Assembly (NCBI GenBank): GCA_903897715.1
Contig: CAIUCS010000201.1
Location: forward strand, 1-36,509
Direction: 5' to 3'
DNA: 36,509 nt
DNA from: an uncultured Synechococcales cyanobacterium
GTDB lineage: Bacteria; Cyanobacteriota; Cyanobacteriia; CAIUCS01
A program made the translations under genes and the position numbers. Within the stretch, counting starts at the first letter, position 1, and each line of letters starts with the position of its first letter. The notes below the pieces were generated by a model. The model did not search any database. It was not told the origin of the DNA and saw nothing but the letters and a program-made list of their open reading frames with translations. Positions 19,550 to 28,750 of this stretch are shown piece by piece.

Positions 19550-19940
19550 TCCCACATAATGGCATCATTGATGGGATCACATGAAAGATGGAAGAGCCAA
19601 CACCCCTGTCCACGCAAACTGTTGCCAGGGATCCACTCCAAAAACCATGGGTTTTTCTGGCGGATAGGGATGTTTTCCGGCGACTAATCGGCGACGTTAT
19701 TCCGGGGTGAGGTGGAACAGTAGGGCAATATGGTCGTGAGGGACGGGATGGGCGTGGGTCACCCCCCATTCACCATCCAGGCATTCCAATCAAATATCGT
19801 TGTGAAGGATGTGGAAACGATCCTTAGCAGGGATGTTAGACTGGGGGCATGTTGCTTTCCACAAAGAATGGATGCTGGCTATAGCCCCCAAGTACCCATT
19901 CAGATAAAATAGAACATACTGTTGTTCCGAAAGAATAAAC
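19550..19940. other. Non-coding gap upstream of the Nudix gene with alternative stems
   Basis: About 390 bases without a believable gene. A 7-bp hairpin, AAAAACC-atg-GGTTTTT, lies at 19640-19656. Nearer the Nudix start, two stems compete: GTGGAAA (19811-19817) with TTTCCAC (19856-19862), and TGGGGGC (19842-19848) with GCCCCCA (19884-19890). They interlock, so both cannot form as simple nested hairpins. ATCC/GGAT (19820-19834) forms a small inner hairpin. The Nudix ATG is about 50 bases past the second stem. The region may be a long 5' leader or a separate small RNA; I recognise no known family. Confidence 0.35.
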
Positions 19941-20453
19941 ATGGTTTATGATCAGGCATTCGGATTGATCCCGGTATTGATCAATAATAATCACTATCAG
20001 TTTCTGTTGATTCAACATCAGGGAGGGCACTGGGGATTTCCCAAAGGTCATGCTGAGGCAGGTGAATCCCCCGTTCAGTCAGCATGTCGGGAATTCGAGG
20101 AGGAAACAGGGATTACCCAATATGAAGTGAATGAAGGGGTTTCTCTTATTGAACAGTATCAGTTTGAAGTCCGAGGAACCCAGGTTGATAAACGAGTCAC
20201 TTATTTTCTTGCTTGGATCCAACCTATTTTAATGCCCCCCTCCCCATCTGAGGGTCATGATTTAGACTTTAATGTAACCGTAGCTCCACCCGTTTCCATC
20301 CAACTGAAAGAAATTCAAAATTATGCCTGGGTGAATTATGAGCATGGGGCTAACTTAATTACTTTTCCAGCCGCTCGTCAAATTTTGCATGATGCCCATG
20401 AATACCTGCTTCAACAGAAAATTGATCATTCCAAATTGTTTTATCGCAATTAA
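19941..20453 (+). CDS. Nudix hydrolase, Ap4A-hydrolase-like
   Basis: A 170-residue Nudix hydrolase with a perfect box (GX5EX7REUXEEXGU) spanning residues 36-58: GHAEAGE, then REFEEETGI. The preceding GGHWGFPKGH and the VTYFLAW segment resemble the asymmetric diadenosine tetraphosphate hydrolase subgroup, which cleaves Ap4A to ATP and AMP. Other nucleoside diphosphate-linked substrates are possible. The catalytic glutamates are intact. The next gene, a metallo-beta-lactamase-fold protein, begins 53 bases downstream on the same strand. Confidence 0.88.
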   Translation: MVYDQAFGLIPVLINNNHYQFLLIQHQGGHWGFPKGHAEAGESPVQSACREFEEETGITQYEVNEGVSLIEQYQFEVRGTQVDKRVTYFLAWIQPILMPPSPSEGHDLDFNVTVAPPVSIQLKEIQNYAWVNYEHGANLITFPAARQILHDAHEYLLQQKIDHSKLFYRN

Positions 20454-20506
20454 CACCATCCATTTTTCTTAAAACATAAAATCTTACAAGGGGTTCAATT
20501 GAGCCA

Positions 20507-22204
20507 GTGGTAGAACTGAATTGTTTACCCTATGGAACTGGACAAGAAGAAGGAGTTTGTTTACAAGTTCAGTTGGGTCCTTATCGCATTTTGTTAGATT
20601 GTGGACTCCATGACCTTTCCATTTGGTATGAAGAGTTAGTGGCACCCGGCACCCCGGTGGACTTGGTAATTTGTAGTCATGCCCATCCTGATCATGCCCG
20701 AGGGTTGTGGGATTTTCATCAGTTATTCCCCACTGTTCCCATCTATGCTAGTGAGGTAACGACCCAACTCCTGCCCCTTTACTGGACTCATCTCCAACCC
20801 CCATCCGCTTCAACCCCCTTCTTTTGTCAGGCACTACCTTGGCGATCGCCCTTGGAATTTCTTGATGGATTGACCATAGAGCTATGGCCCGCAGGGCACT
20901 TATTAGGTGCTGCTGCCATTTTGTTAAGCTACACTCCCTTCCCCCATAGTTCTAATACAGAAGTTAGACCCTACACTGTATTTTATACGGGAGACTTTTT
21001 TTTATCCAACACCCGATTGGTTCAGGGGCTACCCTTGGAAGAACTGAGGGGATTGAAGCCAGATGTTCTCATCCTAGAGGGAAGTTATGGCACAACCCGG
21101 AATATCCATCGTCGCCAACAAGAAAACCAATTGTCTGAACGAATTTATCGGGCAATTGAAGAGCACCAATCAGTTTTAATACCAACCCCCGCCATTGGCT
21201 TGGGTCAGGAAATATTGATGCTGCTGCGCAGTCATCATTTATTTACTGGTAAAGATATAGATATTTGGGTAGACGGGATGGTAGCCAATGGATGTGACAT
21301 TTATCTATCTCTCTTACCCTACTTACCAGCTTCAGTGCAGAATTTTGCCCGTCACCAACCCTTGTTTTGGGATGACCGGGTACGTCCACGGGTGCGTCGT
21401 CTCAACCCGGAGCAACGACGTTTCTTAGGGGAACCACCCTGCATTATCTTAACGGATGAAGTCATTGATTTCGCCGAATATTGCCATGATTCAGATGCCA
21501 ATTGGCTCATTTTATTACCCCATTATCCCGGCTATCCATCCCTAGGTGATCCCTTGCAAATTTTGGCAATGGTTAACCATTCTTCTCCCTTGGATCCCTC
21601 CCCCGCAACCCATTCATCATTGAAGTTAAATTTAGACTATTATTTTCTAGCTGATCATTGCGATGGGTCTACTACACTGCAATTAATTCATAACCTACGA
21701 CCTCAACATGTATTATTTGTGCACACCCCATCTCCATTTTTAACTGACCTGATGTCCTTGGATGAACTCAATAGTCGTTATCATCTGCATATTCCAACAT
21801 CGGGGATCCTAGTTGAACTTCCCATCGGAGATCAATTCTTACAACCCCCCGCCCCAGACACCCGTTATGAAGGAGAGGTAAAGGAAGATGGAACAGGAGT
21901 GATAATTTCCTTGCCAGTCCATCTTTTAGAGGATCCGCGTTGGTCATCTTTTGCCGATACAGGCATCGTGACCATCCGTTGGCAGGGGGAAGAATTAGTA
22001 ATCCGGGGTATGACCCAACGGGAAGTTTCAAATCTGGGGCGAGACATGCCCGCCTCCCCCGATTTAGAATGCTGCCTGAATTGTGTTCATTATCGTCGGC
22101 ATCGGTGTTGCCACCAATCCTCCCCGTTATTCGGATTCAAAGTCACACCAGATGGGTTTTGTCCTGCACACACCCCAGCCCAGACAGACGACCTGGATAT
22201 TTGA
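20507..22204 (+). CDS. MBL-fold beta-CASP-type hydrolase with C-terminal cysteine cluster
   Basis: A 565-residue protein. The metallo-beta-lactamase motif SHAHPDHARG supplies H58, H60, D62 and H63. Further metal-site segments are PAGHLLGAAAILL and YTGDFFLSNTRLV. ILEGSYG and the following IPTPAIGLGQEILMLL match the beta-CASP domain found in RNases and mRNA 3' processing enzymes, so nuclease activity on RNA is plausible. The last 45 residues contain C522, C523, C526, C534, C535 and C552 (CCLNC...RCC...GFCPAH), which could bind a metal or an Fe-S cluster. The start is GTG at 20507; no ATG is available nearby. It probably shares a transcript with the Nudix gene upstream. Confidence 0.85.
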   Translation: MVELNCLPYGTGQEEGVCLQVQLGPYRILLDCGLHDLSIWYEELVAPGTPVDLVICSHAHPDHARGLWDFHQLFPTVPIYASEVTTQLLPLYWTHLQPPSASTPFFCQALPWRSPLEFLDGLTIELWPAGHLLGAAAILLSYTPFPHSSNTEVRPYTVFYTGDFFLSNTRLVQGLPLEELRGLKPDVLILEGSYGTTRNIHRRQQENQLSERIYRAIEEHQSVLIPTPAIGLGQEILMLLRSHHLFTGKDIDIWVDGMVANGCDIYLSLLPYLPASVQNFARHQPLFWDDRVRPRVRRLNPEQRRFLGEPPCIILTDEVIDFAEYCHDSDANWLILLPHYPGYPSLGDPLQILAMVNHSSPLDPSPATHSSLKLNLDYYFLADHCDGSTTLQLIHNLRPQHVLFVHTPSPFLTDLMSLDELNSRYHLHIPTSGILVELPIGDQFLQPPAPDTRYEGEVKEDGTGVIISLPVHLLEDPRWSSFADTGIVTIRWQGEELVIRGMTQREVSNLGRDMPASPDLECCLNCVHYRRHRCCHQSSPLFGFKVTPDGFCPAHTPAQTDDLDI

Positions 22205-22431
22205 TTAAAATTGATTTATCATTCCATGAATAACAACCATGATTTTGGTGAAATCAACTATAATTAGTAAGGTAATTGATTGTTGTTTAGGAGTAACCGT
22301 TCAGGGAATCCTTTCTAGGAGATGGTTCATGGGAAGTCAACTCGTTCTCTAGTTTTTTCCTAAGAATCCACTCCCAGGATAGTTTCAAAGTGAAGTCTAT
22401 ATGTTTTTAATCGTTTACCAGGTATATTTCT

Positions 22432-23394
22432 GTGTTTGCCACATTGCGTCCCCCCATCGCCCAACCAGCTATTCCAATTGATTTGGTCGAAGCTATCCAC
22501 AGCCTGAAACGAGATTTAAATGCCGTCATCCTTGCCCATTATTATCAGGATTCAGATATTCAAGATGTGGCAGATTATCTAGGCGATTCCCTCGGCTTAT
22601 CCCAGCAAGCAGCGAACACCAAAGCAGATGTTATTGTCTTTGCTGGTGTTCACTTTATGGCAGAAACCGCTAAAATCTTAAACCCTACAAAATTAGTCCT
22701 ACTCCCTGATGTCAATGCAGGGTGCTCCCTGGCAGATGGCTGTCCCCCAGATGAATTTGCTCGGTTCAAGAGTCTTCACCCCGAACATTTTGTAATTTCG
22801 TATATTAATTGCACGGCTGAAATTAAAGCCATGAGTGATTTAATTTGCACCAGTTCTAATGCAGTGCGTTTGGTGGAACAAATTTCCCCTCATCAACCCA
22901 TTTTATTTGCTCCCGATCAACATCTGGGACGCTATGTGATGAATGAAACTGGTCGAAACATGGTGTTATGGCCAGGTAGTTGCATGGTGCATGAAAATTT
23001 TTCTGAAAAGAAGATTGCACAATTACAGATGTCCCATCCCGACGCTGGGGTAATTGCCCATCCAGAATGCGAGATTGGGGTACTACGCCATGCCCATTAT
23101 GTAGGTTCCACCACGGCTTTATTAAAGTATGCTCAAGAATCTGACTGGAACACGTTGATTGTCGTAACAGAGCCGGGGATCATCCATCAAATGCAAAAAC
23201 AATCGCCCCAAAAACACTTTATTCCGGCTCCACCAATGGGTAATTGCGCCTGTAATGAATGTCCCCACATGCGGCTTAATACGTTAGAAAAGTTGTATCT
23301 ATGTATGAAGAACAAAAGTCCGGAAGTTACTCTACCAGAATCTATTCGCAGGGAAGCTCTCCGCCCCATTCAACGTATGTTAGCAATGTCTTAA
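22432..23394 (+). CDS. nadA: Quinolinate synthase A
   Basis: A 320-residue [4Fe-4S] enzyme that condenses iminoaspartate with dihydroxyacetone phosphate to quinolinate in de novo NAD synthesis. Conserved parts are [31 protein letters not shown] (C98), HPECEIGV (C213) and CACNECPHM (C277); the three numbered cysteines are the likely cluster ligands by analogy with characterised Nad[14 protein letters not shown] and TSSNAV are also present. The start is GTG at 22432. The roughly 225-base upstream gap holds no gene and no structure I would name. It is convergent with recQ, with 37 bases between the two coding ends. Confidence 0.97.
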   Translation: MFATLRPPIAQPAIPIDLVEAIHSLKRDLNAVILAHYYQDSDIQDVADYLGDSLGLSQQAANTKADVIVFAGVHFMAETAKILNPTKLVLLPDVNAGCSLADGCPPDEFARFKSLHPEHFVISYINCTAEIKAMSDLICTSSNAVRLVEQISPHQPILFAPDQHLGRYVMNETGRNMVLWPGSCMVHENFSEKKIAQLQMSHPDAGVIAHPECEIGVLRHAHYVGSTTALLKYAQESDWNTLIVVTEPGIIHQMQKQSPQKHFIPAPPMGNCACNECPHMRLNTLEKLYLCMKNKSPEVTLPESIRREALRPIQRMLAMS

Positions 23395-23431
23395 TTTTTT
23401 ATTTGACTCCCGGCAGGATTTAATCTGACTC

Positions 23432-25657
23432 TCAGCGCTGAAGTTGCTGGCATCGAACCCACCCCCGTACCAGTTTAATGTCATCATAACTGTAGCGACC
23501 CTGAAGATATTTCCGGACAGGAGCCAGGTAATGTTCTCCGGTAATGCTCATAGCTTGCTGAATTTCAGTTTGTGCTGTTAATGATACTAATGTATTTATA
23601 TCCACAGCATATCCTGCTTCTAATAGGATGGTTAGGTGTTCAATGACTCGATCGACACGAATCGATTTTTTGTCGGCAATTTCAATGGGGGTTAGTCCAG
23701 CCTGATGGAGTTGAAGGGTGTCTAGATAAGTCTCTGAAATTTCCTGATTTCTCGGTAATGGCTTAGGGGGCGCAGTGACGGGAGTGGTGAGTTCATGGTC
23801 TTGACAATATTGATGGATTAATTCGGTAAAGCGATCGCCATACAACACCAATTTTTGTTGTCCTACCCCAGAAATATGTTTAAATTCCTCCAAGGTTTGA
23901 GGGCGATACTGAGCCATGAGGCGGAGGCTGTTGTCATGGAACACCATAAATGGGGGAAGATTTTGGCTATCTGCCAATTGTTTACGTAATGTCTTCAAAA
24001 GTGCCAACAACTCTTCCTCCTCCTGTGGTAAAGCATTAGACGGTTGAACAGGATTGAGGAGGGTAGGTAAAGATACTTGGACAGGGCGTTGCTTCCGCAA
24101 TACCTCCCAACTTCCCTGATTGAGTGATAAGGTTGCAAAATCATCTGTACTTTCGTTTAATAACCCTAACTGGATGAGAGTACGCCCCAATAACCGCCAT
24201 TCATCCACTGACCGATCCTTTCCAATTCCATATGTAGAAATCCGTTCATGTCCATGTTTCCTCACTTTATCCTTGCGAGAGCCTCTTAATACATCAATAA
24301 TGTGGGTCATCCCAAAACGCTCCTGACATCTTGCCACACAGGATAAAAATTTTTGTGCCTCTACTGTCCAGTCCTCCACTGGACGGGGATAACGGCAATT
24401 ATCACAGTGTCCACAATTTCCGGAAAAAGATTCCCCAAAATATCCTAATTGCACCGAACGACGGCACACTGTACTTTGGGCATAATCAATCACTTGCCGA
24501 AGTTGTTGACGGGCGATTTGTTGCTCCCCTATCAAGGGCTCTCCTGAAGTTGGATCCAGTTTTTGTTCAATCATCCACTCAATGGTTTTTATATCCTTCA
24601 GATTAAAGAAAAGGGTGCAGCGGGCCAGCTCCCCATCCCGACCAGCTCGTCCCGACTCCTGGTAGTATGCCTCAATATTACGAGGCAAATCATAATGCAC
24701 AACAAACCGGACATCAGGTTTATTGATTCCCATTCCAAAAGCAATGGTGGCAACCATAACCGGGATATCATCCTTGGTAAACCTGATTTGATGGTCTAAT
24801 CGGGATTGGTCATCCATACCGCCATGGTAGGGGAGAGCCATGATACCGTCCTGTTGTAATTGCCGTGCCAGTTGTTCAACTCGCTTGCGGCTAAGACAGT
24901 AAATAATCCCCGACCCCTTCACCCCTCGGATCAGTTGAACCATTTCTTGATAGGCATTTTTACCTTTTCCGCGGACTTCATAGTAAAGATTAGGACGATT
25001 AAAACTAGCAATATGGATAAATGGATTATTAAGACCTAACTGTGTCTGGATGTCTTGCCGAACCCGTTGGGTGGCTGTGGCAGTTAATGCCATGATTGGG
25101 ATATGGGAATAGCGTTGACGTAATTTAACCAACTGCCGATATTCCGGGCGAAAATCATGCCCCCACTCAGAAACACAATGGGCTTCATCAATCACCCATC
25201 CTGCCAAACCAACGCAGCTTTCCATTCGTTCCAAGAAGGGTGTAAATGTATGATTCATTAGCCGCTCAGGGGCAACATACACTAATTTAATCAATCCATT
25301 CAAAATATTTGTTTGTCGTTGTTGAACCTCTATCGCAGACAAACTACTATTCAAAAAAGTGGCTGGAATCCCATTATTAACTAGTGCTCCCACCTGATCT
25401 TCCATGAGAGCAATCAATGGAGATACCACAATAGTTATCCCACTTTTGAGTAGAGCCGGAAGTTGAAAACAAATAGATTTCCCTCCACCAGTGGGCATAA
25501 TGACCAACACATCCCGGTTATCCATCGCAGCAGTAATAATTTGCTGTTGTCCGGGACGGAAAGAGTCATAACCGAAAAAATCTTTGAGGGCAGCTTCCAG
25601 GGATGAAAATTGGGATGATGTGGACTGCCGGTTGATATTCATACTCAATGGCTTCAT
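23432..25657 (-). CDS. recQ: ATP-dependent DNA helicase RecQ
   Basis: A 741-residue 3'-5' DNA helicase of the RecQ family, active in recombination and fork repair. Walker A is MPTGGGKS (residues 54-61), with DEAH in VIDEAHCVSEWGHDFRPEY and the aromatic-rich loop intact. Motif VI lies in YYQESGRAGRDG. The zinc-binding RecQ-Ct subdomain has C...CGHCDNC; a winged helix and an HRDC domain (around ALPQEEEELLALLKTLRKQL) follow. A further C-terminal helix-turn-helix-like domain (LHQAGLTPIEIADKKSIRVDRV) is found in a subset of RecQ proteins. I use the ATG at 25657; TTG 25705 and ATG 25642 are alternatives. It lies 105 bases downstream of the amidase gene. Confidence 0.95.
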   Translation of the reverse strand: MKPLSMNINRQSTSSQFSSLEAALKDFFGYDSFRPGQQQIITAAMDNRDVLVIMPTGGGKSICFQLPALLKSGITIVVSPLIALMEDQVGALVNNGIPATFLNSSLSAIEVQQRQTNILNGLIKLVYVAPERLMNHTFTPFLERMESCVGLAGWVIDEAHCVSEWGHDFRPEYRQLVKLRQRYSHIPIMALTATATQRVRQDIQTQLGLNNPFIHIASFNRPNLYYEVRGKGKNAYQEMVQLIRGVKGSGIIYCLSRKRVEQLARQLQQDGIMALPYHGGMDDQSRLDHQIRFTKDDIPVMVATIAFGMGINKPDVRFVVHYDLPRNIEAYYQESGRAGRDGELARCTLFFNLKDIKTIEWMIEQKLDPTSGEPLIGEQQIARQQLRQVIDYAQSTVCRRSVQLGYFGESFSGNCGHCDNCRYPRPVEDWTVEAQKFLSCVARCQERFGMTHIIDVLRGSRKDKVRKHGHERISTYGIGKDRSVDEWRLLGRTLIQLGLLNESTDDFATLSLNQGSWEVLRKQRPVQVSLPTLLNPVQPSNALPQEEEELLALLKTLRKQLADSQNLPPFMVFHDNSLRLMAQYRPQTLEEFKHISGVGQQKLVLYGDRFTELIHQYCQDHELTTPVTAPPKPLPRNQEISETYLDTLQLHQAGLTPIEIADKKSIRVDRVIEHLTILLEAGYAVDINTLVSLTAQTEIQQAMSITGEHYLAPVRKYLQGRYSYDDIKLVRGWVRCQQLQR

Positions 25658-25761
25658 AGATAACTTCAAAAAATGTTTTAAGGGTATGTGGGTGAATATA
25701 CCCAATTTTTTTTAATTTTTATCCATAAACTCCACTATTGCTACTCATAGCAGCGATCAAT

Positions 25762-27171
25762 TCACCCTGAACCAAGATACAGCAGAATTCCACGAGCAAT
25801 CGCATTTGCCATTTGAGTACGAAAGTTATCGGTAGCTAAGAGTGGAGCATCATTTTGTCCAGTCAAGTAACCGGTTTCAATTAAAATTGAAGGCATAGAT
25901 GTTTCCCGTAATACATAAAAACGAGCGGTTCGTACCCCGCGATCGCCAATCTTGACATTTTGTAAAATCGTTCGATGAACCATTTGGGCTAAACCATCAC
26001 CTGTTGAATAATAAAAAGTTTCAAGCCCATTAATATCTGGTTGATCCATACGGAAGGCATTCGCATGGATACTGACAAATAGAGTGGCATTGACTTGTTC
26101 CGCTAATTGTACCCTCGGTTCTAAATCCACATCGGAATCATCGTTGCGGGTCATGACCACCTCAATTCCCTGTTGTTGCAAAAGTGCTGCCACTTGCTGG
26201 GAAATAGACAGCACCACATCTTTTTCCCTAACTCCTCCAATCCCAATCGCCCCTGGATCTGGTCCGCCATGACCAGCATCAATCACAACTACAAACTTTG
26301 CATGAGGGGTAACGGGTATCGGGATACCAGGACTACTCCCTCCTGGTTGACCAATGGGAAGCAAGGAACGTCGCAGGGTTAATACTAACGTTTTTGCATC
26401 TATTAGCATTAGATCTCCAATCCGTGTCCCAGAGGAGGGCTCCACCATTATTGTCACTGTTTGTGAGTCATCCTGTCGCAAACGAAGTCGGGTTACTGGT
26501 GAACTGGGAGTTAGCTGTGGACCTGTCACATTGTCAGCAAGACGGGCATTATTTAGAATAATGTGATACTCCGAACCTTGCAAATGGGTGCCATAGGTGA
26601 GGGCTTGATCCCCACGAATAATTAATCGTCCAGAGTTGGGCTCAATTTCAATGGACTGAATCGTAGATTGGGGTGAAGCTGGAGACGGTTTGGATATGCC
26701 TGGAACGGGGGAAGATAGACTAATTGGAGTTGGTTCTTTTTCAGTGGGAATGATGGGCGGGGTAGCTGGATTCAATTGAGGCTTTGGGAGTTGTACTGAC
26801 CACTGAACGTTTGATACCCCTCGAATTTGAATTAACTTGGGATCTAAGTTATAACCCAATGCCATTTCAATGACCATTCGGGTAGTTTGAGGGTCAAATT
26901 GGGAGACCCTCATCCCTTTAATAGCTCCTCCAATCGGTTGATTCATCAAAGGTTTATTCAATTTGATCCCTGGTAAATCCACCACCAACCGCGTAGGGTT
27001 TTGAATTAATTGGGCACGGGGGCGAATATTAACATCCGTTTTAAATTCTAATCGGTTTAAATTGCGATCAAACCGCCACGATTCTAATCGAGCTGCCATA
27101 GCAGGAGTTACCCCCAACATCATACCCATGAATCCGGGCATGAACCCTAGAAGCAGCCAAATGGTTTTCAA
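25762..27171 (-). CDS. amiC: N-acetylmuramoyl-L-alanine amidase with AMIN domains (AmiC type)
   Basis: A cell-wall amidase that splits septal peptidoglycan during division. The TTG at 27171 is preceded at 9 bases by a clean GGAGG, and gives 469 residues starting with a signal peptide (KTIWLLLGFMPGFMGMMLG, cleavage near AMAA). One AMIN domain follows (RLESWRFDRNLNRLEFKTDV...). A Pro/Ser-rich linker and a second AMIN-like segment come next, then the zinc amidase_3 domain with VVVIDAGHGGPDPGAIG, FVSIHANAF and SILIETGYLTG. Longer readings (TTG 27234, ATG 27222) would bury the signal peptide. The protein is exported to the periplasm. In filamentous cyanobacteria AmiC-type enzymes also perforate septa, but filament growth cannot be inferred here. 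Confidence 0.94.
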   Translation of the reverse strand: MKTIWLLLGFMPGFMGMMLGVTPAMAARLESWRFDRNLNRLEFKTDVNIRPRAQLIQNPTRLVVDLPGIKLNKPLMNQPIGGAIKGMRVSQFDPQTTRMVIEMALGYNLDPKLIQIRGVSNVQWSVQLPKPQLNPATPPIIPTEKEPTPISLSSPVPGISKPSPASPQSTIQSIEIEPNSGRLIIRGDQALTYGTHLQGSEYHIILNNARLADNVTGPQLTPSSPVTRLRLRQDDSQTVTIMVEPSSGTRIGDLMLIDAKTLVLTLRRSLLPIGQPGGSSPGIPIPVTPHAKFVVVIDAGHGGPDPGAIGIGGVREKDVVLSISQQVAALLQQQGIEVVMTRNDDSDVDLEPRVQLAEQVNATLFVSIHANAFRMDQPDINGLETFYYSTGDGLAQMVHRTILQNVKIGDRGVRTARFYVLRETSMPSILIETGYLTGQNDAPLLATDNFRTQMANAIARGILLYLGSG

Positions 27172-27454
27172 TTTTAAATTCCTCCATCTTACGTTATTGG
27201 GTTTAGTTAAGAAAGTCCCCATCTCTGGGTACAAACGAATCCATACTTCAGAATTAAGATTAATGAAAATCTAAATTTTCTTCTCGTTGACATTTCTTAT
27301 GTGTATTATTTGTTGAGACTGTTTTTATTCATAAATGTTTCGCTCTCCTATCCCAAAACCATGATAACCGCAATCTAATGGTTCAAATTCAAGGTGAAAC
27401 AACCACCCCAAATTATCAACCCTTGCACTATTCTTATTTGATCCCACTATCCCC

Positions 27455-27961
27455 ATGTCCGATCTATATATTTCGTGGAGTGATTACCACCGCATCATTG
27501 AACAACTGGCAGTAACAATCTACCGATCCAACTGGGAATTTGATCAAATTCTCTGTTTAGCTAAAGGAGGGCTGCGAGTAGGTGATGTTTTGGCGCGACT
27601 ATACGATAAACCTTTAGCAATCCTGTCTGTTTCATCCTATGGTGGTACAGGCGGTCAGGTTCGGGGTCGAGTAAGATTTGCCAAGCACATTACGATGACT
27701 ACAGAAACCCTTGGTAGTCGTATTTTACTGGTGGATGACTTGGTGGATTCAGGGCTATCGTTGCAATACACCGTGGATTGGTTAGAGGAGTATTGCCAAA
27801 CAATAATAGATTTGCGCACGGCTGTACTATGGTATAAAGCAATCTCAGTATTTAAGCCCTACTATTATGTTGATTACCTGACAGACAACCCTTGGATTCA
27901 TCAACCATTTGAACGGTATGAAAAAATGTCGCCGGCTGACCTGAGTGCAAAGTGGGAGTAG
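27455..27961 (+). CDS. Phosphoribosyltransferase family protein
   Basis: A 168-residue type I phosphoribosyltransferase. The PRPP-binding motif ILLVDDLVDSGLSL is at residues 90-103, preceded by CLAKGGLRVGDVLA, the usual pyrophosphate-loop region, and a flexible loop (SYGGTGGQVRGRVRF). Closest in style to hypoxanthine/xanthine phosphoribosyltransferases of the Hpt/Gpt group that recycle purine bases, but substrate residues are not decisive. It starts at ATG 27455. A glutamine amidotransferase gene begins 17 bases after the stop, suggesting cotranscription and perhaps a linked purine reaction. Confidence 0.87.
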   Translation: MSDLYISWSDYHRIIEQLAVTIYRSNWEFDQILCLAKGGLRVGDVLARLYDKPLAILSVSSYGGTGGQVRGRVRFAKHITMTTETLGSRILLVDDLVDSGLSLQYTVDWLEEYCQTIIDLRTAVLWYKAISVFKPYYYVDYLTDNPWIHQPFERYEKMSPADLSAKWE

Positions 27962-27978
27962 TGGAGTTCGGAGAGCGA

Positions 27979-28716
27979 ATGGTAAAAATTCATTATTTAC
28001 AACAGGTTCCATTTGAAGGATTGGCTCAAATAAAACCATGGGCTAATGATGGGAATCATCAACTAGAGGGTACCCATTTGTATAAAAATGAACCCCTCCC
28101 CCAATGTGATCACTTTGATTGGTTAATTATTCTAGGGGGACCAATGAACATATATGAAGAGGAAACTTACCCCTGGTTAGTGGAAGAAAAACGCTTGATT
28201 GAGGAAGCGATCGCTCACCATAAAACTGTCCTTGGTATTTGTCTGGGTGCCCAACTTATTGCACATGTTTTGGGTGCCAGGGTATATCCCGGTGTCTATC
28301 CAGAAATAGGTTGGTTCCCAATCACCAAAACAGCCCAAGCATCCCATCATTCAGTATTCTCTTGGTTGCCAAATAACTTTAATGCTTTTCACTGGCATGG
28401 GGATACATTTGATATTCCCCGATGCGCCACCCATTTAGCCTATAGTGGGGGTTGCCAGCACCAGGCATTTGCCTATGGTAATCAGGTTTTCGGGTTGCAG
28501 TTTCATCTAGAATCTACTCAGCAGAGCATCCAACAATTACTTTACCACTGTGGGGATGACTTACAAAAAGGACCTTATGTCCAAACGATTCAAGAAATTC
28601 TTTCAGATGAGGGGCAGTTCCAATCAACTCACTCCACCCTTGATATTTTTTTAAACCAACTGATCAACCATACACCTCATCAATACCTTCCTTCTGATTC
28701 CTATAATCGTCTCTAA
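27979..28716 (+). CDS. Class I glutamine amidotransferase (GMP-synthase-like GATase)
   Basis: A 245-residue stand-alone glutaminase-type domain. The nucleophile C88 is in LGICLGAQLIA; H176 and E178 are in LQFHLEST; LIILGGPMNIYEE provides the oxyanion region. The triad is complete, so it should hydrolyse glutamine or a related gamma-glutamyl compound. Family members include the glutaminase half of GMP synthase and gamma-glutamyl hydrolases of small molecules (YfeJ-like). The substrate is unknown. The ATG at 27979 has GGAG a few bases upstream, so I prefer it to the longer reading from 27952. It follows the phosphoribosyltransferase gene closely and is convergent with def. Confidence 0.87.
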   Translation: MVKIHYLQQVPFEGLAQIKPWANDGNHQLEGTHLYKNEPLPQCDHFDWLIILGGPMNIYEEETYPWLVEEKRLIEEAIAHHKTVLGICLGAQLIAHVLGARVYPGVYPEIGWFPITKTAQASHHSVFSWLPNNFNAFHWHGDTFDIPRCATHLAYSGGCQHQAFAYGNQVFGLQFHLESTQQSIQQLLYHCGDDLQKGPYVQTIQEILSDEGQFQSTHSTLDIFLNQLINHTPHQYLPSDSYNRL

Positions 28717-28750
28717 CCCAGCCATTCGTAAACGGGGGTTTGGCTACCAT

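Noticed and set aside
19497-19769. A 90-codon minus-strand ORF after the helicase gene
   Set aside because: Its Pro/Arg/Ser-rich, low-information translation runs through the helicase terminator and has no recognisable motif.
18542-19821. Exact 16-base repeat AGGATGTGGAAACGAT inside the helicase gene (18542-18557) and in the gap after it (19806-19821)
   Set aside because: In 36 kb one such 16-base match is not far from chance expectation (of order 0.1-0.3), and the flanks do not continue the match.
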